This document shows, piece by piece, positions 1 to 5,272 of a stretch of DNA of 5,272 bases. The stretch is from Sulfuricurvum sp. (GTDB taxonomy: Bacteria; Campylobacterota; Campylobacteria; Campylobacterales; Sulfurimonadaceae), in contig DZBC01000154.1 of assembly GCA_022729835.1 (NCBI GenBank), forward strand, positions 1 through 5,272, read 5' to 3'. A program made the translations under genes and the position numbers. The stretch's first letter is position 1, and each line of letters starts with the position of its first letter. Under the pieces are notes generated by a model that was not told the DNA's origin, made no database searches, and was given only the letters and a program-made list of their open reading frames with translations.

Positions 1-460
1 CGATGGCTCCGGCCATGGTGGCGGCGAGTGTGCCGATGAGGATGTCGTAGTGTTTGACGTGGCTCATTTCGTGCGCCATGACCGCTTCGACCTCTTCGGG
101 GGTGAGCAGATCGAGCAGCCCTTCGGTGATGGCTACGGCGGCGTGGCTTGGATTGCGTCCGGTGGCAAAAGCGTTGGGCGTGCGGTCGGGAATGATGTAG
201 ACGCGGGGCATCGGCGTGCCTGCGCGGCTTGCGATGCGCTCGACGATCTCAAAAAGCCCGTGCGCCTGATTGGGCCCCACTTCGTGCGCGTTGTAGCGCG
301 AGAGGACCATCTTGTCGGAGTTGTAATAGCTGTAAAAATTCATCCCCAGCGCCGCGATAAAGGCGATGAGCATCCCCTGCTGTCCGCCAAGCATTCCCCC
401 GACGAAGATCATCATCAAGGTAAGCGCCGTGAGTAAAAACGCCGTTTTGAAAATTTCCAT
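1..460 (-). CDS. htpX: HtpX-family membrane zinc metalloprotease (M48), N-terminal part, truncated by the window edge
   Basis: Membrane-bound zinc endopeptidase of family M48, which in well-studied bacteria degrades misfolded inner-membrane proteins. Seen directly: the minus strand is open from ATG at 460-458 to base 1, giving 153 codons. Two hydrophobic segments lie at about residues 7-24 and 29-42, as in the HtpX N-terminal hairpin. A conserved NAFATGR stretch follows near residues 105-111. The zinc-binding HExxH motif is HEMSH, with His130, Glu131 and His134 (bases 73-59). The third zinc ligand and the later membrane segments lie beyond the edge; full HtpX proteins are about 280-300 residues, so roughly half is present. 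The start is supported by an AAGGAG-like ribosome site six bases upstream. It is divergent from the sensor kinase gene. Nothing in the visible part looks broken. The family call is strong; the exact HtpX subgroup is less certain. Confidence 0.93.
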   Translation of the reverse strand, partial: MEIFKTAFLLTALTLMMIFVGGMLGGQQGMLIAFIAALGMNFYSYYNSDKMVLSRYNAHEVGPNQAHGLFEIVERIASRAGTPMPRVYIIPDRTPNAFATGRNPSHAAVAITEGLLDLLTPEEVEAVMAHEMSHVKHYDILIGTLAATMAGAI

Positions 461-466
461 TTTTTG

Positions 467-472
467 CTCCTT
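467..472 (-). promoter_or_regulatory. Ribosome binding site of htpX
   Basis: On the minus strand AAGGAG lies six bases before the ATG at 460-458. This is a good Shine-Dalgarno match with suitable spacing, and it fixes the htpX start. Confidence 0.75.
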
Positions 473-476
473 TTTT

Positions 477-497
477 GGGGAGGATTATAGACAAAAA
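477..497 (-). promoter_or_regulatory. Probable sigma-70 promoter of htpX
   Basis: The minus strand carries a perfect TATAAT at 489-484, preceded two bases upstream by TTTTTG (497-492). A T-rich block ending in TG before the -10 box, with no clear -35 box, is the known pattern of housekeeping promoters in Campylobacter and Helicobacter. The expected transcript start near 477 gives a leader of about 17 bases containing the ribosome site. The match is seen; promoter activity is inferred. Confidence 0.6.
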
Positions 498-499
498 TG

Positions 500-512
500 T
501 ATAATCAAGCTC
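500..512 (+). promoter_or_regulatory. Probable sigma-70 promoter of the sensor kinase gene
   Basis: A perfect TATAAT lies at 500-505, with an A/T-rich run just upstream and no convincing -35 hexamer at the usual distance. Transcription would start near 512, leaving a leader of about 18 bases with the ribosome site at 519-525. The box is only ten bases from the opposing htpX -10 box, so the two promoters would compete for polymerase. Activity is inferred from sequence only. Confidence 0.55.
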
Positions 513-518
513 TATGAT

Positions 519-525
519 GAGGAGG
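519..525 (+). promoter_or_regulatory. Ribosome binding site of the sensor kinase gene
   Basis: GAGGAGG lies four bases before the ATG at 530. The match to the 16S rRNA tail is strong though the spacing is slightly short. An in-frame TGA at 518-520 rules out a more upstream start, so 530 is the natural start. Confidence 0.7.
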
Positions 526-529
526 CGGC

Positions 530-2644
530 ATGGTACATGTAACCGTTCGCAGTTTGGTAGTGTTGTGGCTTGTTTGCGTGTCGCTTTTTGCTCAGCCTTC
601 AGAGGTGGTGTTTGGGGTGTTTGCGTACCGCACCGCTGACAAGATGGCGCTGGAGTATCAGCCGTTGGTGGATCATCTCGCACGTGAATTGGGCACCAAT
701 ATCCGTCTATCGGTCTTGTCGCAAGAGGCGCTCGAAGAGGAGGTGTCGCACGGACGCATTGATTTGGTGGCGACCAATCCGACCCATTTTATCGCGCTGC
801 GCTCCAAAGGCGCACTCACAGGGGCGATGGCCACGATGGTCAAGCGCGTTAACCAGACGCTTACCCCCTATCTAGGCGGCGTGATCGTGACCCGCGTCGA
901 TGCGCCGATCGACACGCTTGAGGATGTGCGCGGCAAGCGTATCGGCTTTCCGGGCAAAAAGTTTTTAGGCGGTTTCCAGACGCAGGCTTTTGAGTTTCAA
1001 GAGCAGGGGATTGATCTGCTTACGCAGACCAAACTCAAAGAGTTGAGCAGTCACGATCAGGTACTGATTTCGGTTATCTCAGGGGATATTGATGTGGGGT
1101 TGGTGCGTTCGGGGATTATCGAAGAACTCACACGTGAGGGCAAAATCAATCCATCCGATCTCAAGCTCCTCAATGCGCGTCACTATTATGAGTTTCCTTT
1201 ACAGATTTCGACGGAGCTTTATCCCGAATGGGCCATTGCCGCTTCGGTCAACCTTAGCCAAGAGTTGGTGCGCAAGGTGGCTATTGCGCTTTTTACTTAT
1301 ACTCCGCAAGAGGGCCAAAAGCATGACATCATTCAGGGTTTTAGCATTCCTGCGGATTACACCGTCGTGGATCGTCTGGCCAGAACACTGCGTCTGCCGC
1401 CTTATGACGCGGCACCTACGTTTACACTGCGTGACATCTGGAATGCGTATCGTTTCGCCATCATCTTTGCGCTCTTTGGGATTGCCATTACGGTGGGTTT
1501 GCTGCTTATTATAGCCCGGACCAATCGGGCTTTGAGCGGGACTTTGGCGCGTTTAAAAGAGAGCGAAGCGCGTTTGGGCTTTGCATTTGAGGCTTCTGCT
1601 GATGGTTTGTGGGAGCTTGAGGTTGCATCGGGAACGACACATTTTTCCTCGGTCATGGCGGCGATGGCAGGTGTGAAAGAGGCAGAGCTCACTTGGCAAC
1701 GCTTGCTGATGCCAGAGGATCTTCGGATACTTGAAGCAGCCTTTGAAGCGTGCTATAGTGGTGATCGTGACCGTTTTGACGTGACCGTGCGTACGTCAAG
1801 CAGCACTTCTCGTATGCGCTATTTGCGACTGCGCGGCATGGTGATACGCAACAATGAGAAGAGGGTGCTGCGCATCATCGGGACGGCGACCGACATTACG
1901 GCGATTGAAACGGCCCGTCACAAGGCGCTTGAAGCAGAGCGGTTCAAAAGCCATTTTATGGCCAATATGAGCCACGAGATTCGCACACCGCTCAACGGTA
2001 TCGTCGGGTTTGTGCAGCTTCTGGCGCGATCAAAACTCGATGAGAAGCAGATGCGCTACATCGTCATCATACAAAGTTCTATTAACACGCTCATGGGTGT
2101 GGTCAATGATATTCTCGACTTTTCCAAAATTCAAGAGGGAAAGATGCAGATCGAATGTATTGCCCTCGATCCTGCGGCAGAGTTTCCCAAAGCGTTTAGC
2201 ATTTTTGAAGCCAAAGCCAAGGAGAAGCAGCTTGAGTATCGCGTCGTCATCGATCCGGCTTTACTTGGATGTTTGATGGTGGATCTCTTACATGTAAAGC
2301 AAGCGGTCACCAATTTAATCGGTAACGCGATCAAGTTTACCGACTCTGGCGGTAGCGTGGAAGTGGCGGTGCGCGTGGTAGAGACGCTCGAAAACGGCCA
2401 GAAGGTAGAGTTTGGCGTCAAAGACAGCGGTATGGGTATCGCTCCTGAAAAACTGGAGAGCATTTTTGATACCTTTACCCAAGCCGACGCCTCAATTACC
2501 CGAAAATACGGCGGTACAGGACTGGGGCTTTCGATCGCTTCGGCACTCATCGAGCAGATGGGTGGAGCGTTAAAGGTTGAGAGCCGCGAAGGGGAGGGAA
2601 GTCGCTTCTATTTTGAGCTTCTCTTGCACTCTTGCACGATGTAG
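530..2644 (+). CDS. Membrane sensor histidine kinase with PhnD-like periplasmic binding domain and PAS domain
   Basis: A 704-residue two-component sensor kinase. Seen in order: a hydrophobic signal or anchor at residues 8-21, possibly cleaved after Ala21; a periplasmic binding-protein domain of the PhnD type (phosphate/phosphonate family) at about 27-285, including NPTHF at 83-87; a membrane segment at about 309-329; a PAS domain at about 346-460; a HisKA dimerisation domain with phospho-acceptor His482 in HEIRTPLN; and a HATPase domain with N-box Asn595/Asn599, G1 box DSGMG at 632-636, F-box near 646-649 and G2 box GGTGLGL at 661-667. All kinase boxes look intact. E483-x-x-T486 fits the ExxT phosphatase motif. 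The protein stops just after the ATPase domain, with no receiver domain, although the HisKA sequence resembles hybrid kinases. TtrS and ThsS, sensors of tetrathionate and thiosulfate, have similar periplasmic domains, but the ligand here is unknown. The likely partner is a separate response regulator, not adjacent on this strand. Confidence 0.92.
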   Translation: MVHVTVRSLVVLWLVCVSLFAQPSEVVFGVFAYRTADKMALEYQPLVDHLARELGTNIRLSVLSQEALEEEVSHGRIDLVATNPTHFIALRSKGALTGAMATMVKRVNQTLTPYLGGVIVTRVDAPIDTLEDVRGKRIGFPGKKFLGGFQTQAFEFQEQGIDLLTQTKLKELSSHDQVLISVISGDIDVGLVRSGIIEELTREGKINPSDLKLLNARHYYEFPLQISTELYPEWAIAASVNLSQELVRKVAIALFTYTPQEGQKHDIIQGFSIPADYTVVDRLARTLRLPPYDAAPTFTLRDIWNAYRFAIIFALFGIAITVGLLLIIARTNRALSGTLARLKESEARLGFAFEASADGLWELEVASGTTHFSSVMAAMAGVKEAELTWQRLLMPEDLRILEAAFEACYSGDRDRFDVTVRTSSSTSRMRYLRLRGMVIRNNEKRVLRIIGTATDITAIETARHKALEAERFKSHFMANMSHEIRTPLNGIVGFVQLLARSKLDEKQMRYIVIIQSSINTLMGVVNDILDFSKIQEGKMQIECIALDPAAEFPKAFSIFEAKAKEKQLEYRVVIDPALLGCLMVDLLHVKQAVTNLIGNAIKFTDSGGSVEVAVRVVETLENGQKVEFGVKDSGMGIAPEKLESIFDTFTQADASITRKYGGTGLGLSIASALIEQMGGALKVESREGEGSRFYFELLLHSCTM

Positions 2645-2645
2645 T

Positions 2646-2658
2646 GCCCTCAAAGGGC
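2646..2658 (+). terminator. Small hairpin after the sensor kinase gene, weak terminator candidate
   Basis: GCCCT (2646-2650) can pair with AGGGC (2654-2658) around a three-base CAA loop, beginning one base after the kinase stop codon. The stem is only five base pairs, and the T-run (2671-2675) begins 12 bases later, so it is not a standard intrinsic terminator. It could be a weak terminator or transcript-end stabiliser, or chance. Confidence 0.25.
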
Positions 2659-2665
2659 GATTGGG

Positions 2666-2678
2666 TATAATTTTTCAA
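2666..2678 (+). promoter_or_regulatory. Probable sigma-70 promoter of thrC
   Basis: A perfect TATAAT at 2666-2671 lies in the short spacer before thrC, followed by T-rich sequence. There is no good -35 hexamer at 16-18 bases, as is usual in Campylobacterota. Transcription would start near 2678, about 21 bases before the ATG. This suggests that thrC and the HDOD gene do not depend on the kinase promoter. Inferred from sequence only. Confidence 0.5.
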
Positions 2679-2698
2679 ATTTTTTTCAAAGTGGTTCT

Positions 2699-4168
2699 AT
2701 GCAATTTATCGAAACTCGGGGCAATGACGGCGTCCACCCCAATGAAGTAAGTTTTTCGCACGCGATTTTGAGTCCGATTGCCTCGTTTGGCGGTCTGTAT
2801 GCGCCTAGCGGGTTGCCTATTTTGGGGCTGGCTTATTTGGAGGCGCATCGGTTTTCTTCTTATAAAGTATTTTGTGCTGATTTGATGCGTACGCTTTGCA
2901 TCGATATTGCGCCTGAAACCATCGAAGCGGCGGTCTCGCTTTATGACCGTTTTGACGATGCTGCGCAGCCGGTTCCTGTCATCAAAGTGGGTGAAGGCAT
3001 TTATGTTAGCGAGCTCTACCACGGCCCGACCCGTGCATTTAAAGATATGGCGCTTCAGCCCTTTGGTCATATTTTCTCGCATCTAGCTCAGAGTCGGGGT
3101 GAGGAGTATCTTATCCTTGCTGCTACCAGTGGTGACACGGGACCAGCCGCACTAGAGACGTTCAAAAACAAGCCCGGCGTGCGCGTCGCGTGTCTCTATC
3201 CCAACAATGCCACGTCCGATGTTCAGCGCTTACAGATGGTCACCGAAGACGGTAGCAATCTCAAAGTGATCGGTATCGAGGGGAACTTCGACGATGCCCA
3301 AAGTGCGCTCAAGGCGCTGCTAGGCTCAGAGAGCTTCAAAGCCAAACTCAAAGAAAAAAACATTTTGCTCTCCGCTGCCAATTCTGTCAATTTTGGACGG
3401 ATCATTTTTCAGATCGTTTACCACATTTACAGCTACCTTGAGCTGGTGCGCCAAGGTGAGATTAACATGGGCGAGAAGGTCTATCTAAACGTGCCAAGCG
3501 GCAACTTCGGTAATGCGCTGGGTGCTTACTACGCCATGAGAATGGGACTTCCGGTTCAAAAAATCATCATCGCCTCCAATGAAAACGACGTGTTGACACG
3601 CTTCATCTCGTATGGTACCTATGATCTGCGCGATTGTAGTTTGATCGCCACCACCTCTCCGGCAATGGATATTTTGATCTCTTCAAATATTGAGCGTGTT
3701 CTTTTTGACCTCTTTGGTCCGCAGCGCACCAGAGAGATGATGCACTCGCTTGAGCGCGAGCGACACTACAGCCTCAGCGCTGAAGAGCATGAACTGCTTC
3801 AGAGTATCTTTGTTGCTGATTTCTGTACCGGAGATGAGGGTAAAAGCTACATTAAACGCTATTTCGCACAGGGCTATTTGATGGATCCGCACACTGCCAC
3901 CTGTTTCAAAGCACAGGAGAGCTGCGCGAGCGAGGGGAGCAAGACCATCATCTATTCGACCGCAGAGTGGACGAAGTTCTCTCCCACCATTGCGAGTGCG
4001 CTTACCGGTGCTCTTGGCATCCACGATCTTGAAGCGCTTGAAGCAATTGCTACAGAGGGTAAGATCGCTATTCCGGCTATGATTAAGGCACTTTTTGATA
4101 AACCTATCATGCACGCTACCGTGATCGACAAGGCCGATATCGAGTCGGAGATTCTCGCGTTTATTTAA
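2699..4168 (+). CDS. thrC: Threonine synthase (type I, PLP-dependent)
   Basis: Cytoplasmic enzyme for the last step of threonine synthesis: O-phospho-L-homoserine plus water gives L-threonine and phosphate, using pyridoxal phosphate. Seen in the 489-residue product: an N-terminal threonine synthase domain; the PLP-binding lysine Lys115 in TRAFKDMALQ; the phosphate-binding loop ATSGDTGPAA at 142-151; and PSGNFGN at 266-272, a typical glycine-rich cofactor site. The length suits the long type I branch (the E. coli enzyme is 428 residues). The ATG at 2699 is preceded by only a weak ribosome site (AAGTGG, 2689-2694), but the protein begins at the usual family N-terminus. It has its own probable promoter, and the HDOD gene follows after 22 bases. 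No other threonine-pathway genes are visible. No key residues appear to be missing. Confidence 0.95.
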   Translation: MQFIETRGNDGVHPNEVSFSHAILSPIASFGGLYAPSGLPILGLAYLEAHRFSSYKVFCADLMRTLCIDIAPETIEAAVSLYDRFDDAAQPVPVIKVGEGIYVSELYHGPTRAFKDMALQPFGHIFSHLAQSRGEEYLILAATSGDTGPAALETFKNKPGVRVACLYPNNATSDVQRLQMVTEDGSNLKVIGIEGNFDDAQSALKALLGSESFKAKLKEKNILLSAANSVNFGRIIFQIVYHIYSYLELVRQGEINMGEKVYLNVPSGNFGNALGAYYAMRMGLPVQKIIIASNENDVLTRFISYGTYDLRDCSLIATTSPAMDILISSNIERVLFDLFGPQRTREMMHSLERERHYSLSAEEHELLQSIFVADFCTGDEGKSYIKRYFAQGYLMDPHTATCFKAQESCASEGSKTIIYSTAEWTKFSPTIASALTGALGIHDLEALEAIATEGKIAIPAMIKALFDKPIMHATVIDKADIESEILAFI

Positions 4169-4180
4169 ATGATTATCCAA

Positions 4181-4186
4181 AGGAAG
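4181..4186 (+). promoter_or_regulatory. Ribosome binding site of the HDOD gene
   Basis: AGGAAG, within AAAGGAAG, lies four bases before the ATG at 4191, inside the 22-base gap after thrC. An in-frame TGA at 4170-4172 excludes a start further upstream, so the ATG at 4191 is well supported. Confidence 0.65.
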
Positions 4187-4190
4187 CACT

Positions 4191-5006
4191 ATGGGTTTTG
4201 AATCGATTGTTAGCCGTATCCATTCGCTTCCTCCTTTGCCGGAGTCTATCCGCAAAATTCAGTATCTCTATCTCAACGGTGATCCCGACATCAAAGAGCT
4301 TGTGAAGATTGTCGAATCCGATCCCGTGATGAGCGCCGATCTACTTGCACGCATGAACGCTCCTGCGTACAGCTTTAGCCGTCATATCGTCTCTGTCATG
4401 CAAGCCGTGACGCTGATCGGCCTTACTCCTTTGCGTGGTTTTGTGCTCTCAAGTGCCCTCAGCCGCAGCTTCACGATTGATATGCGCCCCTATGGCATCA
4501 GCACGGAACTGTTTAAGCAGATCACCACCTTGCAAAGCGCTTTGACGTTTCAGTGGTATATGGGGGTCAATATTGAGCGTTCCAAAAACCTTGTGCCGCT
4601 GTCGTTTTTGATGGAGATGGGTAAAGTTGTGATCGCCAAAGAGGTCGCAGAGAGTGCCTTTTCTGCGGTCTTTCAGGCTCAGGTGCTCTCTAGTGAATCA
4701 CTCAGTGAAACAGAGCGCTTTTTCACACGGATGAGCTCTTGTGAAGTGTGTGCACTGCTCTTTGAGCACTGGAACTTTAGCGAGATTTTTTGTGAGAGTA
4801 TCCGCCACATGGACGATCCTTTCAAAGCTCCTGAGCCCTACACACGCTACGCAGAGGCGCTTGATGTGGTGCAGAGTGCCGTGGGCATTGGCGGTATTTT
4901 CACCGAACGATCACTTGCAAATGCCCGAAGCAAGCTTATTTTGTACGGTTTAGAAGTTGACCGATTCATGCGGGTGGTGGAGCGGTTGCAAAAGAAGATG
5001 GTCTAA
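4191..5006 (+). CDS. HDOD-domain protein, probable signalling adaptor
   Basis: A 271-residue cytoplasmic protein made almost entirely of one HDOD domain, a helical fold related to HD phosphohydrolases but without the catalytic metal site. Seen: the N-terminal pattern with LPPLPESI at 13-20, DPDIKELVKIVESDP at 31-45, and the helix pair through LLARMNAPAY and AVTLIGLTPLRG (72-83). Where active HD enzymes carry His-Asp before Gly-Lys, this protein has Met141-Glu142-Met143-Gly144-Lys145, so it is unlikely to be an enzyme. No signal peptide or membrane segment is seen, and no GGDEF, EAL or receiver domain is attached. HDOD proteins elsewhere act in regulatory complexes, for example in motility in Campylobacter, but the exact role here is unknown. 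It lies 22 bases after thrC with no terminator between, so co-transcription is likely. Its stop codon overlaps that of the convergent response regulator. Confidence 0.87.
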   Translation: MGFESIVSRIHSLPPLPESIRKIQYLYLNGDPDIKELVKIVESDPVMSADLLARMNAPAYSFSRHIVSVMQAVTLIGLTPLRGFVLSSALSRSFTIDMRPYGISTELFKQITTLQSALTFQWYMGVNIERSKNLVPLSFLMEMGKVVIAKEVAESAFSAVFQAQVLSSESLSETERFFTRMSSCEVCALLFEHWNFSEIFCESIRHMDDPFKAPEPYTRYAEALDVVQSAVGIGGIFTERSLANARSKLILYGLEVDRFMRVVERLQKKMV

Positions 5007-5272
5007 AGATTGAGCTGATAGCCCACGCCGTAGATGCTTTTGAGAAAGCGGGGGTTTTTGGTGTCATCTCCGATTTTCACACGAATATTCTTGATGTGAA
5101 ATTCCAATGCCTTGAGGTTAAAACGGGCGCCGAGCTCTTTGCGCGAGACGACACCGTTTTTGGCCTGTAAGAGCAACTCAAAAAGCTCGTATTCGGTCGG
5201 CGTGAGGTTGAGTGGTTGATCGTTGAGCTGGATTTGTCGGGTGTGCTGATCGTTGCAAAAAACGCACCCATC
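5003..5272 (-). CDS. OmpR/PhoB-family response regulator, C-terminal winged-helix domain, truncated by the window edge
   Basis: The C-terminal 89 residues of a DNA-binding response regulator, read on the minus strand from base 5272 to TAG at 5005-5003. Seen: the beta-strand start QIQLNDQPLNLTPTEYELF, typical of the OmpR-type effector domain; helices with GVVSRKELGARF; the recognition-helix region ALEFHIKNIRVKIGDD; and the wing ending in SIYGVGYQLNL, the usual GVGY close of this family. The receiver domain with its phospho-acceptor aspartate would lie to the right of the window and is not visible, so its presence is expected from the family rather than seen. A 64-residue reading frame at 5271-5077 in another minus-strand frame is a shadow. 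The target genes and partner kinase are unknown; the kinase at 530-2644 lacks a receiver domain and is one possibility. The gene converges on the HDOD gene with a four-base overlap. Confidence 0.9.
   Translation of the reverse strand, partial: DGCVFCNDQHTRQIQLNDQPLNLTPTEYELFELLLQAKNGVVSRKELGARFNLKALEFHIKNIRVKIGDDTKNPRFLKSIYGVGYQLNL

Noticed and set aside
50..436. Plus-strand open frame of 128 codons
   Set aside because: It lies antisense to the clear HtpX coding sequence with its HExxH motif, has no recognisable protein features and no ribosome site.
534..541. Palindrome TACATGTA just inside the kinase start, with a related TTACATGTAA at 2288-2297
   Set aside because: Considered as an operator, but both copies are within coding sequence, short, and only two in number, which chance explains.
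249..683. Minus-strand open frame of 144 codons spanning the divergent spacer
   Set aside because: It overlaps htpX in another frame, crosses both promoters and the kinase start, and its translation has no family-like features.
2621..2637. Direct repeat CTCTTGCAC (2621-2629 and 2629-2637) at the 3' end of the kinase gene, with TTGCAC as a possible -35 box for thrC
   Set aside because: The distance from TTGCAC at 2632-2637 to the TATAAT at 2666 is 28 bases, too long for a sigma-70 promoter; the repeat is short and codes for the last residues of the kinase.
2675..3082. Minus-strand open frame of 135 codons over the start of thrC
   Set aside because: It is antisense to the well-conserved N-terminal half of threonine synthase and shows no motifs of its own.
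3683..4255. Minus-strand open frame of 190 codons over the end of thrC and start of the HDOD gene
   Set aside because: Both sense-strand genes are clearly real; this frame is basic and low in family-like pattern, as expected of a shadow.
5077..5271. Minus-strand open frame of 64 codons at the right edge
   Set aside because: The neighbouring minus-strand frame gives a clear OmpR-type winged-helix domain ending at 5003; this one is out of frame with it and is rich in Ser/Thr without pattern.

Overview
The window looks like ordinary chromosome from a Campylobacterota (epsilonproteobacterial) bacterium, possibly a free-living sulfur- or hydrogen-oxidising lineage. This rests on the style of the HtpX, threonine synthase and HDOD proteins, and on TATAAT -10 boxes without recognisable -35 boxes. 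It is an inference; base composition looks near half GC by eye, higher than in host-associated Campylobacter or Helicobacter. Genes are tightly packed, no gene-free stretch exceeds about 70 bases, and I see no mobile elements, CRISPR arrays or RNA genes.

Layout: (1) bases 1-460, minus strand, the N-terminal half of an HtpX-type membrane zinc protease, running off the left edge. (2) A 69-base divergent spacer with two back-to-back perfect TATAAT boxes. (3) bases 530-2644, plus strand, a 704-residue membrane sensor histidine kinase: PhnD-like periplasmic binding domain, membrane segment, PAS domain, HisKA and HATPase, with no receiver domain. (4) A 54-base spacer with a small hairpin and a TATAAT box, then thrC (2699-4168), type I threonine synthase. 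(5) An HDOD-domain gene (4191-5006), 22 bases after thrC and probably co-transcribed with it. (6) bases 5003-5272, minus strand, the C-terminal winged-helix DNA-binding domain of an OmpR/PhoB-type response regulator. It runs off the right edge and its stop codon overlaps that of the HDOD gene.

The genes do not form one obvious pathway. HtpX (membrane protein quality control) and the sensor kinase share a divergent promoter region. ThrC (amino-acid synthesis) and the HDOD protein (probable signalling adaptor) share a transcript. The most interesting element is the PhnD-type sensor kinase, whose ligand and partner regulator are unknown. The nearby OmpR-type regulator is a possible but unproven partner. 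I found no clearly new system.
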